The notes below the pieces were generated by a model. It saw only the letters and a program-made list of their open reading frames with translations, had not been told where the DNA came from and made no database searches. From NCBI GenBank assembly GCA_963755495.1, contig CAVWJS010000006.1, positions 806,001 to 870,000 of the forward strand: 64,000 bases of DNA. Reading direction: 5' to 3'. Within the stretch, counting starts at the first letter, position 1; each line of letters starts with the position of its first letter. The translations under genes and the position numbers were made by a program. Shown here in pieces: positions 9,760-17,387 of this stretch. This stretch comes from Bog-473 sp963755495. Its GTDB lineage: Bacteria; Actinomycetota; Acidimicrobiia; Acidimicrobiales; RAAP-2.

Positions 9760-11097
9760 CTACCCGGCGTTGTCCTTCGGTTGCGTCGTCGTGGTCGTCG
9801 TCGTGGTCTGCTTCGTGGTCGTCGTCGTGGTCTGCTTCGCGGTCGTCGTCGTGGTCGTCGTTTTCGACGACGCCTCCGAAGTCGTGGTCGTTGTCAGAGG
9901 CGCGGTGGTCGTCGTTGTGGGGGCGACGAAGGGTGAAGCTTCCCCCTTCTCGGACGCTTGGCTCGCCGTGGGGGTGGCCGAAAGATTGGTGCAACTTTGC
10001 GCGGCATTCCAGCTCTGCAGTGCGGTCGCGGCTGGGGTGCCCGTCAGCGGCTGAGGCAGCCCATCGACAATGGTGGCGGGACGCCAAGTGGCCGAGACGA
10101 TGTGGCGCCCTATGGCCGTGACGAGAAGCGATCCACTATCGGTCTCGGGTGCCGTGTTGTCGTAGAACGCGAAGTTGCCGAGCCCATAATCGACGTACGC
10201 TGTTCCGAGGTAACCGCCACCGAGGAGCACGTGCGAACCGGTGCCGATGACGATGTCGGCCCCCGCGTTGACCAGTTGGACGGCCAGAGGCTCTTGTTGT
10301 GGGGCTGGGCATGTCTCCGTTTCGGCGCCCCAGTCCAAGTACACGACGACCGTGTCCGAGGTGCGTCTGGCCTTTTGCACGGCTTGTATCAGCTGGGTCG
10401 GGTTCAATGCGGAAGCCACGCCGCCCTGAGACGACGTGGCGGACCAACTTGTCACCAGGTTGGAGGCGATGATTTGAGTGGCTGCAATGATCGAGATGCG
10501 TTGTCCCTTTATCTTGGTCTTATAGGGGGCAAACGCCTGCGCGGCGTTATTGCCGACACCAACCATCGGGAAGGCAGCCTGCTTGGCCGCCGCCAGTCCT
10601 TGGGCCAGGCCGGTTGAGCCACAATCGAGTGCGTGGTCGTTGGCTTGCGAAATGAGGGTGACGCTCGCGTCGTGCAACGCGGTGAGCGCGGTGGGCGGGG
10701 CGAAGAAGATGTAGGGCTTGTCCTGTGGCAATGGGCACGTTCCGTTGGTGAGGGCGCTCTCGAGATTGACCATCCGTAGCTGGGAGTCGCCCAACAGCTG
10801 GCTCACCGTGGTGCCCAACGCAGTTGATGGATTCTCGGTGAGCCGTTGGCCCACCGCCGATTCGAAGTGGACGTCACCGCCGAAGGCCATGGTTACCGCG
10901 TTGCCGTCTCCCTTCCAATCCGGGTTGAGCGGAGAGTGCTTGGGAAATGTCTTGTGCGAGGAGCGGGCATGGGCCGGGGCCTTGGGGTTCTTGGAGCCCC
11001 CTCCGGAGAAAAACGACACATAGAGGAGGAAGAGAACAAGCACCCCGCCGACGGTCGCGAACTGACGGCGCCTGCGTCGGACCCTGCGTGAGACCAC
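9760..11097 (-). CDS. CapA-family (poly-gamma-glutamate synthesis-like) protein with Thr-rich tail
   Basis: 445 residues: an arginine-rich N-terminus, one membrane anchor (about 13-33), then a CapA/PgsA metallophosphatase-like domain. Visible motifs are MAFGGDVHFE, RMVNLESALTNG, SQANDHALDCGSTGL, VVVYLDWGAETE and DIVIGTGSHVLLGG. CapA proteins act outside the membrane in polyglutamate capsule synthesis, but no other capsule gene is nearby, so the substrate is open. The last ~60 residues are nearly pure Thr with Ser and Lys (from GGTCGTCGT-like repeats at 9775-9930), resembling a wall-spanning or glycosylated linker. The frame is intact. Confidence 0.78.
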   Translation of the reverse strand: MVSRRVRRRRRQFATVGGVLVLFLLYVSFFSGGGSKNPKAPAHARSSHKTFPKHSPLNPDWKGDGNAVTMAFGGDVHFESAVGQRLTENPSTALGTTVSQLLGDSQLRMVNLESALTNGTCPLPQDKPYIFFAPPTALTALHDASVTLISQANDHALDCGSTGLAQGLAAAKQAAFPMVGVGNNAAQAFAPYKTKIKGQRISIIAATQIIASNLVTSWSATSSQGGVASALNPTQLIQAVQKARRTSDTVVVYLDWGAETETCPAPQQEPLAVQLVNAGADIVIGTGSHVLLGGGYLGTAYVDYGLGNFAFYDNTAPETDSGSLLVTAIGRHIVSATWRPATIVDGLPQPLTGTPAATALQSWNAAQSCTNLSATPTASQASEKGEASPFVAPTTTTTAPLTTTTTSEASSKTTTTTTTAKQTTTTTTKQTTTTTTTTQPKDNAG

Positions 11098-11169
11098 GTC
11101 GGCACTATGTCACACACATCGTCGTTTGCTCACAGGGGGTCACAGCTCATTCCGAGCATCCCGATGTGG

Positions 11170-11853
11170 TCACGGGTCGGCGGTGCTTTCCCAAAGCGAG
11201 GCGACAACAGATACGAGGCCTCGGCAACCATCGGCAATCATCTCCATGCAGGCGTCGAAAGCGGCCTCGTCGCCGTAGTAGGGGTCAGGGACGTCGGAAG
11301 GATCGCGCGCCGATGGGTCGAATGAGCGGAGAAGGCACAGGTGTGACGGATCGATACCCAGGCTGCGCAACGCTTGCTCGTGGCGTCGGTCCAGGGCGAC
11401 GACCAGGTTGCTCTGTTGCAAACGTGAAACGGATAGCTGGTGCGCCACGTGCCCATGGTCTCTATGGCCCGCACGTAGCAACGCGGCACGGGTTCGGGGG
11501 TCCATCGGCTCACCTTCATGCCAGGGTCCGGTACCGGCGCTGGTGACAATGAGGCGATCACTGAGAACCGATCCGTTGGCCAGCAAGGTGGCTTCGGCCA
11601 TCGCTCTAGTGGCTATCTCGGCCATGGGCGAGCGACAGATGTTTCCTGTGCACACGAAGACGATCTCGTAGGGCGTTGCCCCGATCGGTCGGGGAAGGGT
11701 GCCGAGGAGGTCGGGGAGGGCGCTCAAGGGGCGCAGTCGTGTCGGGGGGCGGGGGGGCTCACGTGTCCTCTCAGGAATGGTCTCCGGGGAGTGGTCCGGC
11801 TGCCTCGGATACCCCGAATTGAGGGAGAAAACGCCAGTCGGCGCGTGCCGCAC
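11170..11853 (-). CDS. Low-molecular-weight protein tyrosine phosphatase
   Basis: The active-site loop is VFVCTGNICRSPMAE (C-x5-R-S) and the general acid region is VPDPYYGDEAAFDACMEMI, both diagnostic for the arsenate-reductase-like LMW-PTP family. Such enzymes dephosphorylate tyrosine kinases of polysaccharide export or act in signalling. About 55 residues precede the phosphatase core, so GTG 11853 may be too far upstream; a start near 11680 would give a normal-length enzyme of about 165 residues. It is downstream of the CapA-like gene in the opposite half of the same strand block. Confidence 0.85.
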   Translation of the reverse strand: MRHAPTGVFSLNSGYPRQPDHSPETIPERTREPPRPPTRLRPLSALPDLLGTLPRPIGATPYEIVFVCTGNICRSPMAEIATRAMAEATLLANGSVLSDRLIVTSAGTGPWHEGEPMDPRTRAALLRAGHRDHGHVAHQLSVSRLQQSNLVVALDRRHEQALRSLGIDPSHLCLLRSFDPSARDPSDVPDPYYGDEAAFDACMEMIADGCRGLVSVVASLWESTADP

Positions 11854-12029
11854 CGGTCAAGCTAGCCGTAAGCTACTGGGCGTGGCAGCGGCCAGGCACG
11901 AGAAGGAAAGGCACGGACGCATTGTCTGTGTTGGGAACGCGTGCAAATATGGAAGGTGCATGGTCGCCACTGAAGGGTTCGTCGCGGGATCAGCCATGAT
12001 GAGGGGCGGAGCTTTGGGGGGTGTGGGTC

Positions 12030-12434
12030 GTGCCTCTTTCTGAGCACGAACAGCGGATTTTGGCTGAGCTCGAGGAGTCCCTGGTTCGCCAGGATCCCGA
12101 GTTCGCGGAGCGGGTGCGTTCGGAGTCGGTGTACCGCCACGCCGGTCGCTATTGCAAGTGGGCTGCAGCGAGTTTCGTGGTTGGGGTGGTCGTCCTCGTC
12201 GCCTTTTTCGCCAAGACACCGGTAGTCGGGTTCATAGGGGTAGTCATCATGTTTGGCTCAGCCGTTGTCTTCGAGCGCAATCTCCGCCGGATGGGCCGAG
12301 CCGGATGGCACGACCTCACTCGTGGCAGAGACGGTGAGCAATCGAAGGCATCCGCGGCATCGAGTGGCCTCGAGGGAGCGGTCACCGAAGCGCGCGACTG
12401 GTTCCGCACCAGGTTCCACCGGCGAGAGAACTGA
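12030..12434 (+). CDS. DUF3040 membrane protein
   Basis: A 134-residue protein starting VPLSEHEQRILAELEESLVR, the hallmark of the actinobacterial DUF3040 family, followed by two adjoining transmembrane helices (about 45-85) and a charged tail. Function unknown. GTG 12030 is chosen over GTG 12021 because family members start at P-L-S-E-H-E. In many actinobacteria a DUF3040 gene lies near the division cluster, as here. Confidence 0.82.
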   Translation: MPLSEHEQRILAELEESLVRQDPEFAERVRSESVYRHAGRYCKWAAASFVVGVVVLVAFFAKTPVVGFIGVVIMFGSAVVFERNLRRMGRAGWHDLTRGRDGEQSKASAASSGLEGAVTEARDWFRTRFHRREN

Positions 12435-12491
12435 CCTTCCTGCAGGATTCTTTCCTGCTCGTTTTGGATCAATCTCCTCGGTGGTGAGTCG

Positions 12492-13406
12492 GTGGTGAGC
12501 GAGCTGGCGTTGGCGGTGGATATCGGCGGCACCAAAATGGCTGCTGCACTCGTGGATCGCTCGGGAAACCTCACACAACGCATGCAGGTTGCCACGCCCG
12601 TCACCTCGGGCTCCGAGGGAAAGGATGCCGAGACCTTGTGGCAGGCCTTGGTAGACCTCGTGCAGAGCGTCCGTTTCGAGGCGGAAGCCGGGTTCGGTCT
12701 CGAGCCCTCGGCCCCGCTCGTGGTGTGCGGCGTCGGGTGTGGGGGACCGATGAGTCCGGGCGGTGACACCGTTTCGCCCCTCAATATCGCCGGGTGGAGG
12801 GAATTTCCGCTCCGGGCTCGCCTGCGGGAGCTCACCGGGGTCCCGACATTTGTGGACAACGATGCGAAAGCGCTGGCCTTGGCCGAGGGCTGGATGGGCG
12901 CGGCAGCCGGGCATTCCAATTTCATCGCAATGGTGGTCTCTACGGGAATCGGGGGCGGACTGGTGGTGGATGGCCGACTACTCCAGGGACGCCTCGGGAA
13001 CGCCGGGCATATTGGGCATGTGGTCGTCGTCCCCGATGGCCGTCCCTGTGTCTGCGGTGGTCGGGGCTGTCTCGAGGCGGAGGCATCCGGTACGGCGCTG
13101 GCCTCGATCACCGGCCAGCCAGCGGCATTGGCACCGCCGGAGCTAGTCGAACGAACCGGAACTTTGGTTGGTCGCGCCGTGGCGTCGGTGGTCAACCTCC
13201 TCGATCTCCCACTGGCCGTCATCAGTGGATCGGTTGCGCTGGGTTTCGGGGCTCCATTCTTCGCAGCCGCACAGCGAGAGATTGCGCTGCGCTGCGGACT
13301 TGAGTTCGCCCGGGGGGCCAGGGTTGTGCCGGGCGGTCTGGGCGACAAGGGGCCCCTTACCGGGGCCGGGTGCGTGGCGTGGCAAGGGTTGGACGGCTCC
13401 TTGTGA
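12492..13406 (+). CDS. ROK-family sugar kinase (glucokinase-like)
   Basis: 304 residues with the ROK fold. LALAVDIGGTKMAAALVDR is the N-terminal phosphate-binding motif, VDNDAKALALAEGWMGAA holds the catalytic Asp region, and GHIGHVVVVPDGRPCVCGG plus GCLEAEASG form the zinc-binding ROK signature. It probably phosphorylates glucose or a related hexose with ATP. Without a DNA-binding N-terminus it is a kinase rather than a ROK repressor. The start is GTG 12492 or 12495. Its TGA overlaps the next start codon (GTGA). Confidence 0.88.
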   Translation: MVSELALAVDIGGTKMAAALVDRSGNLTQRMQVATPVTSGSEGKDAETLWQALVDLVQSVRFEAEAGFGLEPSAPLVVCGVGCGGPMSPGGDTVSPLNIAGWREFPLRARLRELTGVPTFVDNDAKALALAEGWMGAAAGHSNFIAMVVSTGIGGGLVVDGRLLQGRLGNAGHIGHVVVVPDGRPCVCGGRGCLEAEASGTALASITGQPAALAPPELVERTGTLVGRAVASVVNLLDLPLAVISGSVALGFGAPFFAAAQREIALRCGLEFARGARVVPGGLGDKGPLTGAGCVAWQGLDGSL

Positions 13407-13711
13407 ACGCGGCGTTGAAGGCGAATCCGGCGGCCGGGCCGAGCCGCCCGAGGGCAAAGGACGTCGCCATCGTTTTTTTGGCCGTTGCTCCTCGCCCTTC
13501 TCTCTGGTGGGCCGGAGTCGCAGCTCTGGCTCGTCTTTCTCGCCGAGGGTGGTGGCGTCGTCCGCCCTTCCTGCCTGTTCCAGGCGATGCGTACTGGAAT
13601 TTCCGGTTGGTCACCGCTTTTGGGGGTACCGGCGAGAGCGCCGTGTTGGTGCGCCGTGACGTGGTGGCGTATCTCCAATGGTGTCAAAGGACAGCCCCCC
13701 GCCGCGGGTAG
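13403..13711 (+). CDS. Small conserved actinobacterial protein, unknown function
   Basis: 102 residues, basic and Trp-rich, with LWWAGVAALARLSRRGWWRR, PPFLPVPGDAYWNFRLVTAF and a C-terminal VVAYLQWCQR. I recall similar short proteins in Acidimicrobiia but cannot name a family. GTG 13403 overlaps the ROK stop by 4 bp, which fits translational coupling. Confidence 0.6.
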   Translation: MNAALKANPAAGPSRPRAKDVAIVFLAVAPRPSLWWAGVAALARLSRRGWWRRPPFLPVPGDAYWNFRLVTAFGGTGESAVLVRRDVVAYLQWCQRTAPRRG

Positions 13712-13714
13712 CCT
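13709..13714 (+). promoter_or_regulatory. Candidate -10 element TAGCCT before the 31-codon ORF
   Basis: TAGCCT ends 9 nt before GTG 13724, within the range for leaderless transcription. It overlaps the end of the preceding gene. Confidence 0.3.
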
Positions 13715-13723
13715 CTGAGCGTT

Positions 13724-13819
13724 GTGACTTCCCTGATGGCCGGAGCCAACTTCAGCTGGGCTGTTCGTCGAGCCCCGGTGCCACCGCCGGCTCCCATACG
13801 CCCCTTTCTGGTGGCCTGA
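13724..13819 (+). CDS. Short proline-rich ORF (31 codons) leading the HNH gene
   Basis: GTG 13724 to TGA 13817-13819 encodes MTSLMAGANFSWAVRR followed by a proline-rich tail (APVPPPAPIRPFLVA). It ends 2 nt before the ATG of the HNH gene and has a TAGCCT hexamer 9 nt upstream. It could be a leader peptide coupled to the HNH gene, or chance. It was too short to test by composition alone. Confidence 0.35.
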   Translation: MTSLMAGANFSWAVRRAPVPPPAPIRPFLVA

Positions 13820-13821
13820 AC

Positions 13822-14328
13822 ATGGAGCGAGTGCTTCTCCTCAATGCGACCTATGAGCCGCTGGCACTCGTATCCGATCGTCGAGCGGTTGTTCTGGTTC
13901 TGGCTGGACGCGCCGAGCCCGTGGCATTTCGGGAGGACTGCTCCGTATTCCACTCGGCATCGCTCGATGTAGACGTCCCTTCGATTGTGCGTTTGGCCCA
14001 CATGGTGCGCATTCCACGCTGGGCGCGCACGCCCCCCGTGACGCGCCGTTCCGTCCTGCGGAGAGACGGCGGCATATGTGTCTATTGCTCCGAGCCGGCG
14101 GACACCATCGATCACGTCATTCCACGCAGCCGGGGTGGCACGCACGAATGGTCCAATGTGGTAGCGGCATGCAAGCGTGACAACCTGACGAAGGCTGATC
14201 TGTTGCTCTCTGAGTTGGGCTGGACGTTGCGCGTGAAGCCCGCTCCCCCCGACGGGTATCTGTGGCGCCTCCGTCACCTCTCTGATGTCGACCCGTTGTG
14301 GGAGCCGTATCTCGCTGCAGCCTCTTGA
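13822..14328 (+). CDS. HNH endonuclease family protein
   Basis: 168 residues. The N-terminus MERVLLLNATYEPLALVSDR and the HNH domain RRDGGICVYC, TIDHVIPRSRGGTHEWSNVV match the widespread single-domain HNH family often found next to housekeeping genes in actinobacteria. The first zinc CxxC (CVYC) is intact, but the second pair reads CKRD: the usual final Cys is Asp, so metal binding may be altered. ATG 13822 is the family start; a longer in-frame extension upstream is unlikely. Confidence 0.82.
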   Translation: MERVLLLNATYEPLALVSDRRAVVLVLAGRAEPVAFREDCSVFHSASLDVDVPSIVRLAHMVRIPRWARTPPVTRRSVLRRDGGICVYCSEPADTIDHVIPRSRGGTHEWSNVVAACKRDNLTKADLLLSELGWTLRVKPAPPDGYLWRLRHLSDVDPLWEPYLAAAS

Positions 14329-15089
14329 CGCAAGCGGCCGGGCCTCTGGGGCACGGCTGGCGGGTGCCTGATCTCTCTGCCGGGGGATCGGATTCGCATT
14401 CGAGCGCCGCGCCGCTGTTCGATGTCGCGCCATTCCGGGCTCTCACCACACGCCATGCCGTGATTCGACAGGTCGATCACCCGACCCTGGTTCTCGGGAG
14501 CGCCCAGCGCCTCGACATCCTCAATGTGCAACAGGTGTCCGAAGCGGGCACGGAAGTGGTTCGGCGCCGCGGGGGAGGGGGTGCCGTCCTCCTCCAGCCC
14601 GGCGATCATCTTTGGGTGGAGGCTTGGATTCCCCGGGCCGACCCGCTGTGGCAAGAAGATGTCGGGACAGCTGCAGCATGGGTGGGCGCCTGGTGGTTGG
14701 CTGCGCTCGGATCCTTCGGGGCGCAAGAGTGCGTCGTGCACGAGGGCCGCGCCGTACCCGGTGAGCATGGGGCATTGGTGTGCTTCTCCGGGAAGGGGCC
14801 GGGCGAGGTCTTTGCACACGGACGAAAGGTGATGGGTGTCTCGCAATGGCGCGGGCGGGAGGGCGCCCTTTTCCATACGTGCTGCTACACCCGCTGGGAC
14901 CCAAGCCCGTTGGTGCAGCTCTTCGAGGCCGACCGTACGTCGCGAGCGAGGCTCCTCGAGGACCTTGCCGGCGCGGCCGTCGGGGTCGACGACCTTCACC
15001 TTGTCAACGGAGGCATCAGTGCGCTCGGGGATGCTCTTCTGACTTCGTTTACGAACTGGTCACACCTCCCCTCCATCACTTCGCCTTAA
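14325..15089 (+). CDS. Lipoate-protein ligase A-like protein
   Basis: About 254 residues of the biotin/lipoate A/B ligase fold. Motifs include VIRQVDHPTLVLGSAQ, VRRRGGGGAVLLQPGDHLWV (the substrate loop) and the conserved lysine in HGRKVMGVSQWRGREG followed by LFHTC. It may attach lipoate or octanoate to carrier proteins. The start is uncertain: TTG 14325 overlaps the HNH stop, and GTG 14364 is another choice. No lipA or lipB is nearby to narrow the role. Confidence 0.75.
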   Translation: MTQAAGPLGHGWRVPDLSAGGSDSHSSAAPLFDVAPFRALTTRHAVIRQVDHPTLVLGSAQRLDILNVQQVSEAGTEVVRRRGGGGAVLLQPGDHLWVEAWIPRADPLWQEDVGTAAAWVGAWWLAALGSFGAQECVVHEGRAVPGEHGALVCFSGKGPGEVFAHGRKVMGVSQWRGREGALFHTCCYTRWDPSPLVQLFEADRTSRARLLEDLAGAAVGVDDLHLVNGGISALGDALLTSFTNWSHLPSITSP

Positions 15090-15248
15090 CTCGTTCGCCG
15101 CAGTGAGACCGCCCGGCGGTCTGCTGACCTTCTTGCGCGCACTGTGCTCCGGCGAATGTCCATGCCGTGCCTTGCTCGTACCTCCTGATGCCCCCTTTTT
15201 GTTGTCGGCGTGAGCCTGCCGTCGTCCTGGTTGCCAAAAGGGTGCGGG

Positions 15249-15315
15249 TGGGAGTTAAAGGGGTTTGAGTGGTTGCTAGGTGGAGGGAAAGGGCGTAGAG
15301 TGGCGCGAAATGGAG
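15249..15315 (+). promoter_or_regulatory. Candidate MraZ-binding repeats upstream of mraZ
   Basis: TGG-containing units recur at near helical spacing before mraZ: TGGGA 15249, AGGGG 15259, TGGTT 15270, TGGAG 15281, AGGGC 15290, TGGCG 15301, TGGAG 15311. MraZ is known to bind TGGGN-type direct repeats at about 10-bp spacing to control its own operon. The match is by pattern only. Confidence 0.6.
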
Positions 15316-15365
15316 TAGAGGCGTTCAAGGACGCAATTCAGGGAGCGTCGTGGGAGATCGGGCCA

Positions 15366-15800
15366 GTGGCAGGATTTGTGGGCAGGTACGAGCATTCGCT
15401 CGATATCAAGGGCAGGGTGATCCTGCCCGCCAAGTTCCGTGCCCAATTCGAACGCGGCGGCTACCTGGCACAACAGTCCGAAGGCTGTCTGGCGCTCTGG
15501 ACGCCCGGGGAATTCGATCGACAGATGGCCGTCATGCCGAGCGGGCCGAGTCGGGACGCGCCAATCGAAACCGGGCGCGCTTGTGGGCCTCGAGCTCGTC
15601 ACGAGGTGGAGATCGACCGACAGGGACGCATGGCGATACCTTCCTATCTGCGGGCGTTCGCCGGATTGGAGAACGAGGTGCTGGTGCACGGGGCGATCGA
15701 CCGCGTGGAGCTGTGGAACCCGACTTCGTGGGCCGAGCGAGTGCTTCCCGAAGAGAGCTGGCTGCTCAACGGCGACGACGAAGCAGATGCAAGGGAGTGA
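15366..15800 (+). CDS. mraZ: Transcriptional regulator MraZ
   Basis: The first gene of the division and cell wall cluster; a SpoVT/AbrB-fold DNA-binding repressor. The two repeats are YEHSLDIKGRVILPAKFR near the N-terminus and HEVEIDRQGRMAIPSYLR in the second half. Between them (about 15535-15600) the natural sequence is in another frame (ERAESGRANRNRARLWASSS), so two compensating indels are likely. GTG 15366 is chosen because family members begin about five residues before the GRYEHSL motif. The protein would bind the TGG repeats just upstream. Confidence 0.88.
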   Translation: MAGFVGRYEHSLDIKGRVILPAKFRAQFERGGYLAQQSEGCLALWTPGEFDRQMAVMPSGPSRDAPIETGRACGPRARHEVEIDRQGRMAIPSYLRAFAGLENEVLVHGAIDRVELWNPTSWAERVLPEESWLLNGDDEADARE

Positions 15801-15842
15801 TGACCCAGGCAGTCCTGAACCACAGAACAGCGACGGACACTG

Positions 15843-15870
15843 CGAAAGTGGCCGAGAATGGCCACTTTCG
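15843..15870 (+). promoter_or_regulatory. Hairpin between mraZ and rsmH
   Basis: CGAAAGTGGCC, loop GAGAAT, GGCCACTTTCG: an 11-bp perfect stem with a 6-nt loop, in the 185-bp gap between mraZ and rsmH. There is no T-run, so it is not a classical terminator. It could stabilise or process the operon transcript. Confidence 0.5.
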
Positions 15871-15985
15871 GCGCTGGACCATGTGCAGCTCCTCGACCGG
15901 GGCGGTGGAAGATCACTCCACCCTCTTCCCCGCAGGTCGATCGGGAACTCACCCTTCGTTCCTCCAACCAGTCGGGGGGCTGCAG

Positions 15986-16918
15986 ATGGTCCAATCGTTC
16001 GAACACGTTCCCGTACTGCGCGACGAAGTCGTGTCGCTGTTTTCGCCCCGGTGCCCGCCGGCATCCTCGTCGACGCCACCGTCGGAGGCGGGGGACACAG
16101 TGCGGCACTGTTGGCGGCCTATCCGGGCCTGCGCATCATCGGGCTCGATCGTGACGCCGGTGGCTCTCGGCGCGGCCGCCGAGCGGCTTGCGCCCTTCGG
16201 CGATCGGGTCACGCTGGTCCATGCCGCCTTCTCGGCCCTCCCCGACGTCACGTCCGGACCGCTTTCCGGGGTGCTGTTCGATCTTGGCGTGAGTTCGCCC
16301 CAGCTCGACCAGGCGCGAGCGAGGGTTCTCCTATCGTGCCGACGCAGCCGATCGACATGCGCATGGACCAGTCCATGGGGAAGACCGCGGCGCAGTTGGT
16401 CAACGAGCTTCCCGGGGCGGCCCTGGCCGAACTCTTTCGCGAGAACGGCGAGGGGCGCATGTCCGGCCGGATCGCCCGGGCCATCGTGGAGGCCCGCCCG
16501 CTTACCTCGACCATCCAGCTGGCCGACGTCGTGGCGGCCGCCGTCCCGGCGGCCATCCGTCGGCGCGGGCCATCCCGGCCAAACGGGTGTTCCAGGCCCT
16601 GCGGATCGCGGTGAACGACGAGCTGGGGCAGCTGGCGAGCACGCGCTTCCCGTGGCCGTGGAGCGACTGGCCGTCGGCGGCCGTTGTGCCGTCATCAGCT
16701 ACCACTCGGGCGAGGATCGCCTGACCAAGCAGATCTTCAGTCAGGCCAGCACGGGCGGCTGCACCTGCCCGCCCGCGATGCCCTGCGTGTGCGGTGCCGT
16801 GGTCGCGCCACGAGCTGGTGTTCCGCGGTGCCCGTCGCCCGGCCCTGAGGAGCTTGCCCTCAATCGTCGCGCCGGGAGCGCCCGGCTGCGGGCCATCGCA
16901 CGGACGGTGGCTCCCTGA
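15986..16918 (+). CDS. rsmH: 16S rRNA m4C1402 methyltransferase RsmH (MraW)
   Basis: Methylates N4 of C1402 in 16S rRNA using SAM. Pieces in order over several frames: SFEHVPVLRDEVVSLFSP, VPAGILVDATVGGGGHSAAL (SAM motif), LSGVLFDLGVSSPQLDQA, PIDMRMDQSMGKTAAQLVNE, AKRVFQALRIAVNDELGQL and GRCAVISYHSGEDRLTKQ. At least six frame changes (near 16047, 16155, 16320, 16565, 16640) are needed. The ATG at 15986 fits the family N-terminus. The stop overlaps the ftsL ATG (TGATG). Confidence 0.9.
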   Translation: MVQSFEHVPVLRDEVVSLFSPRCPPASSSTPPSEAGDTVRHCWRPIRACASSGSIVTPVALGAAAERLAPFGDRVTLVHAAFSALPDVTSGPLSGVLFDLGVSSPQLDQARARVLLSCRRSRSTCAWTSPWGRPRRSWSTSFPGRPWPNSFARTARGACPAGSPGPSWRPARLPRPSSWPTSWRPPSRRPSVGAGHPGQTGVPGPADRGERRAGAAGEHALPVAVERLAVGGRCAVISYHSGEDRLTKQIFSQASTGGCTCPPAMPCVCGAVVAPRAGVPRCPSPGPEELALNRRAGSARLRAIARTVAP

Positions 16919-17387
16919 TGGCGCCTCAGTCAGCAGGTGCCGCCCGCCGGGTCGCGGCTCCTCGCCCGGGCGAGTGAACCCGGGCGTTCGCCGCGTCGCG
17001 CCCGCCGCTTGAAGTCGTCCCCTCGCGCCGACGGAATCTGCTCGCCGTCGCATGGTCAGGTACCTGCCGGTCGCCATGGTGGTCGTGGCGCTGCTGGTCG
17101 TCGTGGGCGGACAGGCCATGTTGGCCAACGGCCAGGTGCGCATGGCGCGCCTCGATCAGCAGCTGCAGCTCGCGCAGAGTGAGCATCGCCAACAAGAGCT
17201 CGACGTGTCCAAGCTGGAGACCCCTTCGCGGATCGTCGGCGCGCCACCGCGCAACTCCACATGGTGCATCCGAGCCACGTGACACAGCTCCCTTACGTCT
17301 CGTTGAAGACGCCGCTCCCGACGCCCAACGTCACGCCGGCACCCTCCACCGTCATCTGCCACGACCACGTCGACAGTGGCGCAATGA
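16918..17387 (+). CDS. ftsL: FtsL-like septum protein
   Basis: A small bitopic division protein by position and shape. A basic, Ala/Pro-rich cytoplasmic N-terminus starts MAPQSAGAARRVAAPRPGE, a single hydrophobic helix is VRYLPVAMVVVALLVVVGGQ, then a short coiled-coil-like region (RMARLDQQLQLAQSEHRQQE) and LETPSRIVGA, and a Pro/Thr tail after PYVSLKTPLPTPNV. FtsL sequences diverge widely, so order between rsmH and ftsI carries most weight. Frame breaks near 16975, 17240 and 17355 are needed. With these, the natural stop overlaps the ftsI ATG at 17384. Confidence 0.7.

Noticed and set aside
12149..13687. 512-codon minus-strand ORF opposite the ROK kinase
   Set aside because: Low-complexity Pro/Arg/Ser composition typical of antisense ORFs in GC-rich DNA; the plus-strand genes carry family motifs.
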